From NCBI GenBank assembly GCA_910579805.1, contig CAJTWM010000016.1:1-64000 (forward strand): a stretch of 64,000 bases of DNA, written 5' to 3'. Numbering within the stretch: the stretch's first letter is position 1; every line of letters starts with the position of its first letter. Below the pieces are notes generated by a model. It was given only the letters and a program-made list of their open reading frames with translations, was not told where the DNA came from and made no database searches. Of this stretch, positions 1 through 7,160 are shown piece after piece. Origin of the DNA: an uncultured Lachnospiraceae bacterium (GTDB lineage Bacteria; Bacillota; Clostridia; Lachnospirales; Lachnospiraceae). The position numbers and the translations under genes were made by a program.

Positions 1-153
1 CTTATAAAGAAATTATTGTCTGCAACTGGAAGTGTTGGAATGACCAGCATATTAACAAACTATCCGTATCTTACAGTACGGGCAAGAAGTTTTATTGATG
101 AAAATAGCAATGATGAATTACTAAGCAAATACAAAGATATTTGTGAAATATAA
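1..153 (+). CDS. C-terminal end of an unidentified element gene (partial)
   Basis: Frame 1 is open from the window edge to a TAA at 151-153 and encodes the last 50 residues of a protein whose start lies outside. The fragment ends in a charged helix (DENSNDELLSKYKDICEI). I do not recognise the family. The position, just upstream of small cargo genes and xis-int, makes it an element-encoded protein. The next start (175) is 21 bases downstream, so the two are probably co-transcribed. Confidence 0.6.
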   Translation, partial: LIKKLLSATGSVGMTSILTNYPYLTVRARSFIDENSNDELLSKYKDICEI

Positions 154-174
154 ATAAAACATGGAGGAAAAACA

Positions 175-462
175 TTGAACAGAAAATTAGAGAAGTTAGA
201 AGGTACATATTGGAAAATCGGTAAAGTCATAGGCACACTGTTTACCATTATTAATTATCAGATGTGGACAAGTCCATTTAATATTGCAATAGCAATATTG
301 CTGATTATTGGTGTATCAGTTGGTGCTTTTGTAACTATCAATTTAATTGATTTGTGTGTTGGCATTGTAACAGGTGTTGTAAAGTACATTAATCGAAAAA
401 TCAAAGACAGAAGATTATTAAAAGGATTTTGTGGAACTGGAACTATTGAAGAAAACGAATAA
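175..462 (+). CDS. Small two-helix membrane protein, element cargo
   Basis: Encodes 95 residues. The start is a TTG at 175 placed 7 bases after a GGAGG; no ATG fits better. Residues about 18-35 are only moderately hydrophobic, while about 40-70 form a long hydrophobic stretch (AIAILLIIGVSVGAFVTINL), followed by a basic cytoplasmic-type tail (NRKIKDRRLLKG). This is a small integral membrane protein of unknown function. It sits in the same direction as the neighbouring element genes and the following start is 17 bases after its stop, so it is likely in one transcript with them. A role in conjugation is possible only by context. Confidence 0.6.
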   Translation: MNRKLEKLEGTYWKIGKVIGTLFTIINYQMWTSPFNIAIAILLIIGVSVGAFVTINLIDLCVGIVTGVVKYINRKIKDRRLLKGFCGTGTIEENE

Positions 463-478
463 CAGGAGGAAAAAGCAT

Positions 479-721
479 ATGGTAGACGTTAGAGATTATC
501 GAGACTTATTAGAAATGGAAGAAATGGTTGGTGTTGCTCAAGAAAAGATTGTTGAGGCATTGGAAACAAAGGCAGTACAGCTTGAGTACAATGAAGCGTA
601 CAGATGGGCGAGAGTAAATGGAAGACCTGATTGTAAGTATACATTACTGTTTCATAAGGATTGTGCCATTCCATTAAGAGAATATTTTGATAAGCAGAAA
701 CAGAATGATGGAACTGAATAA
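479..721 (+). CDS. Small hypothetical protein, element cargo
   Basis: An 80-residue acidic soluble protein. The ATG at 479 follows an AGGAGG with an 8-base gap, which is why I prefer it over the longer in-frame opening at 431 that would overlap the previous gene. The N-terminal half is predicted helical (DLLEMEEMVGVAQEKIVEAL) and the rest contains a Tyr/Trp-rich segment (NEAYRWARVNGRPDCKYT). No family recognised. The stop overlaps the start of the next small gene, suggesting translational coupling. Confidence 0.6.
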   Translation: MVDVRDYRDLLEMEEMVGVAQEKIVEALETKAVQLEYNEAYRWARVNGRPDCKYTLLFHKDCAIPLREYFDKQKQNDGTE

Positions 722-881
722 AGAAGAAATAATCAAAGATGGCGAAAATCTATTTTCAGTATTTTGTGTGTTGGGTAGCGTGGTATATGTCAAACGAGTG
801 TTTGATGTAAACAGTAGCCCCTCATATAAACTGGAAGAAGTGTTAAAACACTATCGCAAGATAGAAATTATGGAGAAGTAA
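705..881 (+). CDS. Small hypothetical protein, element cargo
   Basis: About 58 residues from ATG 705 or 708. There is no separate good ribosome site; the start lies inside the end of the previous gene, so reinitiation or coupling is the likely mode of translation. The sequence has a hydrophobic centre (NLFSVFCVLGSVVYVKRVF) and a basic tail. Function unknown. Confidence is limited by the short length and weak start, though it is consistent with the tight packing of this cargo group. Confidence 0.4.
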   Translation: MMELNKEEIIKDGENLFSVFCVLGSVVYVKRVFDVNSSPSYKLEEVLKHYRKIEIMEK

Positions 882-911
882 ATATTTGTAAAGTAACTTG
901 TTGATTAGTCG

Positions 912-946
912 AGGTAAGGACATGGTTACTTAATCGTGTCCTACCT
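912..946 (+). other. Hairpin in the gap before xis
   Basis: AGGTAAGGACA pairs with TGTCCTACCT around a 14-base loop, leaving one bulged base. It sits about 30 bases after the cargo group stop and is followed by an A/T-rich run but not by a clean U-tract, so it could be a weak terminator or an mRNA-stabilising hairpin. Nothing else was seen between 947 and 1060. Confidence 0.4.
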
Positions 947-1060
947 ATATATTTATTGTATGATGAATTTTGAAAAGTGAATATTATGGTGCTGTAAAAT
1001 TTCAGTATCTTCTATAGAATAAATAAATTTTTATGAATTGGAGTGTGATGTTATAAGAAT

Positions 1061-1267
1061 ATGGAAGCAAAAGCATTAGAGATACCTTTTTGGCTTAAAG
1101 TGACACTGACAATTAAAGAAGCGGCAGCTTATTCAAATATAGGAATCAACAAAATCGAAGAGTTATTGAAACAACCTAAATGTGATTTTGTATTATATGT
1201 CGGTAATAAAAAGTTGGTAAAAAGGAAAGAGTTTGAGCAGTACATATCAAAAAGTTTGGAAATTTAA
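1061..1267 (+). CDS. xis: Excisionase, Tn916 Xis type
   Basis: A 68-residue basic winged-helix protein of the size of Tn916 Xis. The core LTIKEAAAYSNIGINKIEELL matches the family pattern in which a recognition helix is preceded by 'LTIxEAxxYxxIG', and the tail KLVKRKEFEQYI corresponds to the wing and last helix. Xis bends DNA at the element ends and directs the integrase toward excision. It lies 116 bases upstream of int, as in the Tn916 family. The start has only a weak upstream purine run, so low-level translation is plausible. Confidence 0.85.
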   Translation: MEAKALEIPFWLKVTLTIKEAAAYSNIGINKIEELLKQPKCDFVLYVGNKKLVKRKEFEQYISKSLEI

Positions 1268-1300
1268 GGAAACATTCAGGCATAAAATTCAATTTGATTA

Positions 1301-1329
1301 TTCCAAAATGCTAGGAGATATGCTATAAT
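1301..1329 (+). promoter_or_regulatory. Candidate int promoter with extended -10
   Basis: TTCCAA (1301) and TGCTATAAT (TG at 1321, TATAAT 1324-1329) are 17 bases apart. The good extended -10 compensates for the weak -35. It lies 55 bases upstream of the int ATG and allows int to be expressed separately from xis. Confidence 0.5.
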
Positions 1330-1383
1330 ATTAGCTTGTATCAGACTCTTTTTGTTGGAATACAGCAGAAAGGAGTTGATTTT

Positions 1384-2517
1384 ATGGGTAAAGACTTGAA
1401 GGGTAAAGAACTTGGAGTCGGTATCTGTCAAAGAAAGGATGGTTTATACACAGCACGATTTGTAAGCAAGAGAACTGGTAAATCAATTCAAAAATATTTC
1501 CCGAAGCTACAAGAATGTCGTAAGTGGTATGCGGATGCAAAGTTTGAGGATGAACATGGTGGTATCAATGCGTCTGGGGATATGACAGTTACGGCATGGT
1601 TTGATTACTGGATCGAAAACATCAAAGGTGACAGCATAAGACCAAATACAATTAGAAATTATAAAGAACGGTTTGAACATAATATAAAGAAGTGTATCGG
1701 CAATATGATACTGTCAGAGGTAAAACCGATGCACTGTCAGAATGTTCTAAACCAGATGAAGGATGATTACAAGTCATCGACCATATATCAAACGAGGATT
1801 ACCTTATATTGTATGTTCTCTGATGCGGTTGAAAATGATGTAATCTATAAAAATCCAGTGACAAAAGGAATAAAGCATAATATCGGGAAAGAGCCTAAGA
1901 AGGTCAGAGCATTAACCATTGACGAACAAAAGAAGTTCCTTGAAGTTGCAAAGAAGAGCAGTAATTATAATCAGTTTGCTTTTATTTTGCAGACAGGATT
2001 ACGAACAGGTGAGTTAATAGGCTTGAAATGGTCTGATATTGATTGGGAAAAGCGTGTCATACACATACAGAGAAGCATGGAGTACCGATACAGCGTTGGT
2101 GAATGGCGAATTGGGGAGCCGAAAAGTAAGTCAGGCTATCGTGATGTGCCTTTAACAGAAGAAGCGGTTGCGATCCTGAAAAGGCAAAAAGAGAAACTTA
2201 GAGAAATCAAAGTGATTAATTTGCAGTTCAAAGAACATGTATTTCTTTGCAGGAAAGGTGAACCAACAAAAAATTCAGCTTATGACACCTCATTATTCAA
2301 ACTGTGTGATAAAGCTGGTATAAGACGTTTCTCTATGCATGTATTAAGGCACACAATGGCGACAAGATGTATTGAAGGTGGTATGCGTCCTAAGACTTTA
2401 CAGGTGATTTTAGGTCATGCTAATGTAGGTATTACAATGAATCTGTATGTTGATGTGACCGAGGAAGAGAAGTTCAAAGAGGTAGAGAAAATAGAAAGTG
2501 CCTTAAAAATTGTGTAG
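1384..2517 (+). CDS. int: Tyrosine integrase, Tn916 Int family
   Basis: A 377-residue site-specific recombinase that cuts and rejoins the element ends through a covalent phosphotyrosine. The N-terminal arm-binding domain (about 1-60, GICQRKDGLYTARFVSKRTGKSI) is followed by a SAM-like core-binding domain (about 70-155) and the catalytic domain. Catalytic residues are visible: R207 in TGLRTGEL, H319 and R322 in HVLRHT, H345 in LGHAN and the nucleophile Y355 in NLYVD. ATG 1384 follows AAAGGAG and gives the usual N-terminus. The gene appears intact, so the element is potentially mobile. Reading continues to the stop inside a 12-bp tandem repeat. Confidence 0.93.
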   Translation: MGKDLKGKELGVGICQRKDGLYTARFVSKRTGKSIQKYFPKLQECRKWYADAKFEDEHGGINASGDMTVTAWFDYWIENIKGDSIRPNTIRNYKERFEHNIKKCIGNMILSEVKPMHCQNVLNQMKDDYKSSTIYQTRITLYCMFSDAVENDVIYKNPVTKGIKHNIGKEPKKVRALTIDEQKKFLEVAKKSSNYNQFAFILQTGLRTGELIGLKWSDIDWEKRVIHIQRSMEYRYSVGEWRIGEPKSKSGYRDVPLTEEAVAILKRQKEKLREIKVINLQFKEHVFLCRKGEPTKNSAYDTSLFKLCDKAGIRRFSMHVLRHTMATRCIEGGMRPKTLQVILGHANVGITMNLYVDVTEEEKFKEVEKIESALKIV

Positions 2518-2532
2518 TAGATTGTGTAGTAA
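2509..2532 (+). repeat. 12-bp tandem repeat at the int stop, possible arm site
   Basis: ATTGTGTAGTAG and ATTGTGTAGTAA stand in direct tandem over the last codons and stop of int. Tn916-family Int proteins bind short direct repeats near the element ends through their N-terminal domain, so these are good candidates for arm-type binding sites. The link is inferred from position only. Confidence 0.45.
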
Positions 2533-2593
2533 AAATATAGAGAAAGGCGAAAACCCTTGAAAATAAAGGATTTTCGGATAGGTATAATCAGAT

Positions 2594-3691
2594 ATGAAAC
2601 TAGGCATCGTAGGACTGCCCAACGTGGGCAAAAGTACATTATTTAATTCACTGACAAAGGCGGGAGCGGAATCGGCAAACTATCCCTTCTGCACCATTGA
2701 TCCTAACGTGGGGATCGTGGCAGTGCCGGACGAGAGGCTGAAGCTGCTCGGAGATATGTATCAGTCGAAAAAGGTAACGCCTGCCGTAATCGAGTTTGTA
2801 GATATTGCGGGACTGGTAAAGGGCGCTTCGAAAGGCGAAGGTCTTGGCAATCAGTTTCTAAGCAATATCCGTGAGGTGGACGCCGTCGTTCATGTGGTGC
2901 GCTGTTTTGAAGACGCCAACGTAGTACATGTGGACGGGAGCATTGATCCTTTGAGGGATATTGAAACGATCAATTTGGAACTGATCTTTTCCGATATTGA
3001 GATTTTGGGCCGCCGTATCGCAAAAACGGGAAAGGCGGCCAGAATGGACAAGACGCTGGCAAAGGAACTTGCCCTGCTGGAAAACCTGAAAGCCCATTTG
3101 GAAGAGGGAAAACTTGCCAAAAGCTTTGAAACAGAAGATGAGGACGAGCTGTTCTGGCTTGCTTCTTATAATCTTCTGACCTATAAACCGGTGATCTTCG
3201 CCGCCAATGTAGCGGAGGAAGATCTTGGGGATGACGGCGCTTCTAACGAAGGCGTGAAAAAGGTAAGGGAGTTTGCGGCCCAAAGCGGCAGCGAGGTATT
3301 CGTGATCTGCGCCCAGATTGAGCAGGAGATCGCGGAGCTTGACGAAGAAGAAAAGGCTATGTTTTTAGAAGATCTCGGCTTAAAGGAGTCGGGACTTGAA
3401 AAACTGATCAAGGCCAGCTATTCCCTGCTCGGACTGATCAGTTACCTGACCGCGGGAGAAGACGAAACCAGAGCATGGACCATTAAAATAGGTACGAAAG
3501 CGCCGCAGGCGGCGGGAAAGATCCATACGGATTTTGAACGCGGCTTTATCAAGGCGGAAGTGGTAAACTATAGAGATCTGCTGGAACAGGGATCTTTGTC
3601 GGCGGCAAGGGAAAAGGGACTGGTAGGAATGGAAGGAAAAGAATACGTTGTGAAAGACGGCGACGTGATCCTGTTCCGGTTTAATGTCTGA
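2594..3691 (+). CDS. ychF: Redox-regulated ATPase/GTPase YchF (OLA1 family)
   Basis: A 365-residue Obg-family P-loop protein that binds ribosomes and prefers ATP over GTP. The P-loop GLPNVGKS is at residues 7-14, followed by the family-typical ESANYPFCTIDPN, the G3 motif DIAGLVKGAS, a coiled-coil insert (about 130-200), and a C-terminal TGS-like domain (ARAWTIKIG-type segment, then GKIHTDFERGFIKAEV). Full length compared with the family. The integrative element ends within 76 bases upstream, so the native promoter has probably been separated; a TATAAT sits only 5 bases before the ATG and cannot serve this start in the usual way. Expression may depend on element transcription. Confidence 0.95.
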   Translation: MKLGIVGLPNVGKSTLFNSLTKAGAESANYPFCTIDPNVGIVAVPDERLKLLGDMYQSKKVTPAVIEFVDIAGLVKGASKGEGLGNQFLSNIREVDAVVHVVRCFEDANVVHVDGSIDPLRDIETINLELIFSDIEILGRRIAKTGKAARMDKTLAKELALLENLKAHLEEGKLAKSFETEDEDELFWLASYNLLTYKPVIFAANVAEEDLGDDGASNEGVKKVREFAAQSGSEVFVICAQIEQEIAELDEEEKAMFLEDLGLKESGLEKLIKASYSLLGLISYLTAGEDETRAWTIKIGTKAPQAAGKIHTDFERGFIKAEVVNYRDLLEQGSLSAAREKGLVGMEGKEYVVKDGDVILFRFNV

Positions 3692-3793
3692 TTTGCGTAA
3701 GCTATGTATCTGCCATATTTAAAAATATTTCCGTTTCAGAATTATGGGATTCCTAAAAGGGCTTACAAGGACGGTATAAATAACGGATTATTA

Positions 3794-3802
3794 TGTTATA
3801 AT
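3794..3802 (+). promoter_or_regulatory. Extended -10 element upstream of lgt
   Basis: TGTTATAAT is a perfect extended -10 in the gap between ychF and lgt. No convincing -35 is seen. It would give a leader of about 140 bases that carries the small hairpin repeat at 3834-3866. Confidence 0.45.
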
Positions 3803-3833
3803 CAACAATATGGATTGGCAGCGGGAGAAGATC

Positions 3834-3866
3834 GTTTGTGCCGCTGCAAGCGGCATGACGGGAAGT
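3834..3866 (+). repeat. Copy of a dispersed hairpin repeat in the lgt leader
   Basis: The segment with GCCGCTGCAAGCGGC followed by ATGACGGGAAGT matches the module at 46241-46273 at about 31 of 33 positions. GCCGCT and AGCGGC form a short stem. The sharing between an lgt leader and a distant intergenic block shows a dispersed repeat family. Confidence 0.6.
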
Positions 3867-3946
3867 AAGCGGATGCGGGCAGACAGATTTGGCCTGATGA
3901 CGATGGCAGGGGCAGGACGGCGTTTGAAAGGATTGGTAAGATAGGT

Positions 3947-4882
3947 ATGCAGGATGTTATGGGACAATGGGATATCGCCTTTCCCAATCTCGGGATCTAT
4001 TTAAGAAATGTTCCGAAAAGTTTTGAAATATTTGGTTTTACGGTAGCGTTTTACGGGCTTATCATCGGAGTCGGGGTGCTTGCGGGAATACTGATGGCGG
4101 CAAGAGAGGCTAAGGTTTCGGGACAGGATCCGGACACTTATTGGGATTTTTCACTTTATGCAGTCATTTTCTCCGTGATCGGCGCAAGGATCTATTATGT
4201 TATATTTGCATGGGACAATTATAAAAACGATCCCTTAAGCGTTTTTAATTTCAGAAACGGCGGACTTGCCATTTACGGCGGCGTGATAGCGGCGTTTCTT
4301 ACGCTGTTTATTTATTCGAGGATCAAAAAACAGAATTTTTTTCAGATGGGCGATACGGGAGTGCTCGGCCTGATTTTAGGACAGATCATCGGCAGATGGG
4401 GAAATTTCATGAACCGGGAATGTTTCGGCCAGTATACGGATTCTTTATTCGCCATGCGTCTTCCGGTGACGGCGGTAAGAGGGAATGAGATCACTGTGGA
4501 AATGGCGGATCATGTGATAAACGGGATCAACTATATTCAGGTACAGCCCACTTTTCTCTATGAGAGTTTATGGAATCTTTTTATTCTGATCCTTATGATG
4601 CTGTATAAAGGAAAGAAAAAGTTTCATGGAGAGATCTGCCTGTTTTATTTGGGCGGCTATGGCATCGGCAGATTCTTTATTGAAGGGCTCAGAACGGATC
4701 AGCTCCTGATTCCGGGAACAGGGCTTGCCGTATCCCAGCTTTTGGGAATGGCGCTGTTTGTCTTTTCAGTCATAACGGATGTTATTATTCGAAGGAGGAT
4801 GCGTAACGGGAAAAACGTGCCGAAGGCTTTGGGAGTAGATTCTGCTGAAGCGGGTACGGAGGACGAAAATTTGAAAGATTAA
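3947..4882 (+). CDS. lgt: Prolipoprotein diacylglyceryl transferase
   Basis: A 311-residue polytopic membrane enzyme that moves a diacylglyceryl group from phosphatidylglycerol to the lipobox cysteine of pre-lipoproteins, the first step in lipoprotein maturation. The family signature GRWGNFMNRECFG (about residue 150) is intact, as is the C-terminal YGIGRFFIEGLRTDQL with the conserved Arg and Glu. Six to seven hydrophobic segments are visible. ATG 3947 and ATG 3959 are both possible; the former is used here. It stands alone, between ychF and a strong terminator. Two predicted lipoprotein substrates lie in this window (45401-46009 and 58368-59384). Confidence 0.95.
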   Translation: MQDVMGQWDIAFPNLGIYLRNVPKSFEIFGFTVAFYGLIIGVGVLAGILMAAREAKVSGQDPDTYWDFSLYAVIFSVIGARIYYVIFAWDNYKNDPLSVFNFRNGGLAIYGGVIAAFLTLFIYSRIKKQNFFQMGDTGVLGLILGQIIGRWGNFMNRECFGQYTDSLFAMRLPVTAVRGNEITVEMADHVINGINYIQVQPTFLYESLWNLFILILMMLYKGKKKFHGEICLFYLGGYGIGRFFIEGLRTDQLLIPGTGLAVSQLLGMALFVFSVITDVIIRRRMRNGKNVPKALGVDSAEAGTEDENLKD

Positions 4883-4943
4883 GATTTTTTAAATTCCACA
4901 TATAGTACGAAAAAATTTCTTAATAACTATATATAGAAAAACG

Positions 4944-4988
4944 AAAAAAATGCGCTTTGCAGGCAGTCTGCGGGGCGCATTTTTTTTG
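4944..4988 (+). terminator. Terminator after lgt
   Basis: A-rich tract and TGCGC pair with GCGCA and a run of eight T; an inner TGCAG/CTGC stem strengthens the hairpin. It separates lgt from the mraZ promoter. A-tract on the other side makes it potentially bidirectional. Confidence 0.85.
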
Positions 4989-5008
4989 GAAAATCCCCCC
5001 CGTTTTGC

Positions 5009-5037
5009 TTGTCAAAGTCCCATTTTTAGTATAGAAT
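5009..5037 (+). promoter_or_regulatory. Sigma-A promoter of the mraZ cluster
   Basis: TTGTCA (5009-5014) and TAGAAT (5032-5037) are separated by exactly 17 bases. The predicted start is near 5044, immediately before the array of GTGG repeats, so a protein bound there would block initiation or early elongation. Confidence 0.8.
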
Positions 5038-5048
5038 ATGGTTTATAG

Positions 5049-5098
5049 GTGGTGAAAAGTGGTATGAAGTGGCGTAAAGTGGTTATCTGTGGCAAGAT
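5049..5098 (+). promoter_or_regulatory. MraZ operator: five GTGG repeats at 10-bp spacing
   Basis: GTGG begins at 5049, 5059, 5069, 5079 and 5089, a period of exactly one helical turn. Most units read AAGTGG. MraZ is a ring-forming DNA-binding protein known to bind arrays of short direct repeats with this spacing upstream of its own gene. The array is just downstream of the predicted start point and 75 bases before mraZ, matching autorepression of the division cluster. Confidence 0.85.
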
Positions 5099-5172
5099 AT
5101 TTCCGGTTTTCTGCTTCAAGTACTTTTTGTGACAGACCGCTTAGGATCAGCAGGGAAATGCAGGTGATTGGT

Positions 5173-5604
5173 ATGTTCATGGGAGAATACAATCATACAA
5201 TCGATGCAAAAGGCAGATTGATCGTTCCTTCAAAATTCAGAGACGCTTTAGGAGACGAATTTGTGATTACGAAGGGATTGGACGGCTGCTTATTTGTGTA
5301 CGACAATAAAGAATGGACTGCATTTGAGGAGAAATTAAAATCCCTGCCGCTTACGAATAAAGACGCCAGACAATTTGTACGTTTCTTCTTAGCAGGCGCC
5401 GCCAATGTGGAGGTAGACAAGCAGGGAAGGATACTGGTGCCGTCTAACTTAAGGGAATTTGCAAAATTGAGCAAAGAAGTCGTTTTGGTAGGCGTCGCAA
5501 GCCGTATAGAGATCTGGAGTAAAGAAATTTGGGAAAATACTGAAAGCTTTGAGGACATGGAAGAAATTGCCGAGCATATGGCGGACTTGGGGCTTGGCAT
5601 TTAA
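5173..5604 (+). CDS. mraZ: Transcriptional regulator MraZ
   Basis: A 143-residue protein with two SpoVT/AbrB-like half-barrels. It opens with MFMGEYNHTIDAKGRLIVPS and repeats the motif later as VDKQGRILVPSNLREFA; the two DxxGR motifs are the DNA-binding loops. ATG 5173 is chosen because it matches the family N-terminus; upstream in-frame codons run into the operator. MraZ represses or tunes the division/wall cluster it heads, and the five GTGG repeats 75 bases upstream are its likely target. rsmH starts 19 bases downstream. Confidence 0.95.
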   Translation: MFMGEYNHTIDAKGRLIVPSKFRDALGDEFVITKGLDGCLFVYDNKEWTAFEEKLKSLPLTNKDARQFVRFFLAGAANVEVDKQGRILVPSNLREFAKLSKEVVLVGVASRIEIWSKEIWENTESFEDMEEIAEHMADLGLGI

Positions 5605-5623
5605 AGAAAGGCGGCCCTTTTTC

Positions 5624-6559
5624 ATGGAATTTCATCATGTATCCGTTCTGTTGAACGAAACCATAGAAAATCTGAATATCAGACCGGAAGGGACGTATCT
5701 GGACGGAACGCTGGGCGGAGGGGGACATGCCTATCATGTATGCAGCAGGCTTTCGCAAAAAGGCAGGTTTTTTGGGATCGATCAGGACGAAGACGCTATT
5801 TTGGCCGCAGGAGAGCGGCTGCAGGAGTTTCGGGACAGGGTGACGATCATTCATGGTAATTATTGTCATGCAAAAGAAGCGCTGGCAGAGAGGGGCATAG
5901 AAAAGGTTGACGGTATTGTGCTCGATCTTGGTGTTTCTTCCTATCAATTGGATAATGAAGAAAGAGGATTTTCCTATAAGTATGATACGGAACTGGATAT
6001 GAGGATGGATAAAAGCGCCGCTTTTAGCGCAAAAACCATTATTAATGAATATTCGGAAACGGAACTGTACCGTATCATAAGAGATTACGGAGAAGAGCGT
6101 TTTGCAAAAAACATAGCGAAACATATTGTACAAAGGAGGATGAAGAAACCTGTTGAAACCACCGGAGAGTTAACCGAGATCATTAAAGCGGCGATTCCGG
6201 CGAAGATGAGGGCGAAAACAGGACATCCATCCAAACGGACGTTTCAGGCAGTCAGAATAGAGTGCAATCATGAACTGGAAGTGTTAAGAGATTCCTTGGA
6301 CGATATGATCGAACTGTTAAATCCGGGTGGAAGGCTGTGTATTATAACATTCCACTCGCTGGAAGACAGGATCGTGAAATCCGCGTTTAAGAAAAATGAG
6401 AATCCGTGTACCTGTCCGCCGGAGTTTCCGGTCTGTGTATGCGGAAAGACATCGAAGGGAAAGGTGATTACAAGAAAACCGATTTTGCCGGGGGAGAAAG
6501 AGCTTGAAGAGAACAAAAGAGCGAAAAGTGCAAAATTGAGAGTTTTTGAGAAAGCATAG
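5624..6559 (+). CDS. rsmH: 16S rRNA (cytosine1402-N4)-methyltransferase
   Basis: A 311-residue SAM-dependent enzyme that methylates N4 of C1402 in the ribosomal decoding centre. The opening MEFHHVSVLLNETIENL and the SAM loop DGTLGGGGHA (about 30-39) are typical, followed by FGIDQD, VLDLGVSSYQLD, and the C-terminal FHSLEDRIVK. The cysteine group CTCPPEFPVCVCG near the end is also a family feature. ATG 5624 gives this canonical start. It occupies its usual place between mraZ and ftsL. Confidence 0.96.
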   Translation: MEFHHVSVLLNETIENLNIRPEGTYLDGTLGGGGHAYHVCSRLSQKGRFFGIDQDEDAILAAGERLQEFRDRVTIIHGNYCHAKEALAERGIEKVDGIVLDLGVSSYQLDNEERGFSYKYDTELDMRMDKSAAFSAKTIINEYSETELYRIIRDYGEERFAKNIAKHIVQRRMKKPVETTGELTEIIKAAIPAKMRAKTGHPSKRTFQAVRIECNHELEVLRDSLDDMIELLNPGGRLCIITFHSLEDRIVKSAFKKNENPCTCPPEFPVCVCGKTSKGKVITRKPILPGEKELEENKRAKSAKLRVFEKA

Positions 6560-6596
6560 GAGCGATAGAATATAGGGGTTAAAGAGAGGAAATGGC

Positions 6597-7121
6597 ATGG
6601 CAGGAGCAGCAAAAAGAGTAGCGACAACAAGAGGAGCCGGCGCAGGAAACAGACAAGCGTCCCACGCAAGGGGGAACGCAGGAGACAGAACGCGGTATAT
6701 ACAGGGAAATACGGTGCGGAAACTTGACGTACAGAGGCAAATGAAGGAACCGCCCCGTAAAAAGATAAGCAACAGCACGAGGAAAAACAGAGAAAAGGCA
6801 TTTTACATGAACTTTCCTTATGTCATGTTTTTGGCATCTGCACTGGTAGTCATGGGAATCGTATTGTCAGGGTATATACAGCTGCAGTCAGGGATCACCC
6901 GGACGGTGGAACACATATCCAGACTGGAGAGTGAACTGAACGAACTGAAGCTTTCCAACGATGAAGAATACAGCCGGATCACAAGCAGCGTCGATTTAGA
7001 GGAAATAAGAAGGATTGCCATCGGCGAGCTTGGTATGCGTTATGCGAAAGAAGGGCAGATTATCGGATATTCTACGGAAGGCAGCGATTATGTCAGACAG
7101 TTTTCGGATATTCCCGATTGA
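6597..7121 (+). CDS. ftsL: FtsL-like division protein
   Basis: A 174-residue bitopic membrane protein. A long basic, low-complexity cytoplasmic N-terminus (about 1-70, rich in Arg, Gly, Ala, Asn) is followed by one membrane segment (about 78-98, FASALVVMGIVLSGYIQL-like) and an extracellular coiled coil with heptads (ISRLESELNELKLSNDEEYSRI). FtsL joins FtsB/DivIC and FtsQ/DivIB in the divisome to activate the septal synthase. Sequence identity in this family is poor; the call rests on topology and position between rsmH and the class B PBP. The N-terminal tail is longer than in most FtsL. Confidence 0.75.
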   Translation: MAGAAKRVATTRGAGAGNRQASHARGNAGDRTRYIQGNTVRKLDVQRQMKEPPRKKISNSTRKNREKAFYMNFPYVMFLASALVVMGIVLSGYIQLQSGITRTVEHISRLESELNELKLSNDEEYSRITSSVDLEEIRRIAIGELGMRYAKEGQIIGYSTEGSDYVRQFSDIPD

Positions 7122-7160
7122 CGGTGGAGGGACGGAGAAAGCCGCAGACGAAAAAGGAGC

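Larger units (their letters stand above)
1..2593. mobile_element. Right end of a Tn916-type integrative element
   Basis: The first 2.5 kb is clearly richer in A+T than the rest of the window. It ends with an excisionase gene followed by a tyrosine integrase gene, the order found at one end of Tn916-family integrative conjugative elements. The next gene, ychF, is core chromosome with backbone composition. The element-chromosome junction must therefore lie between the int stop (2517) and the ychF start (2594); the exact crossover cannot be fixed without the left end or an empty site. The left part of the element is outside the window. Cargo identity is unknown because only small genes are visible. 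Confidence 0.75.

Noticed and set aside
5089..5172. N-terminal extension of MraZ
   Set aside because: The extra codons run through the last operator repeat, and the family begins at MFMGEYNH.
5444..6133. Long antisense frames over rsmH, ftsI and other core genes
   Set aside because: They lie opposite well-supported genes, lack ribosome sites and show no domain pattern.
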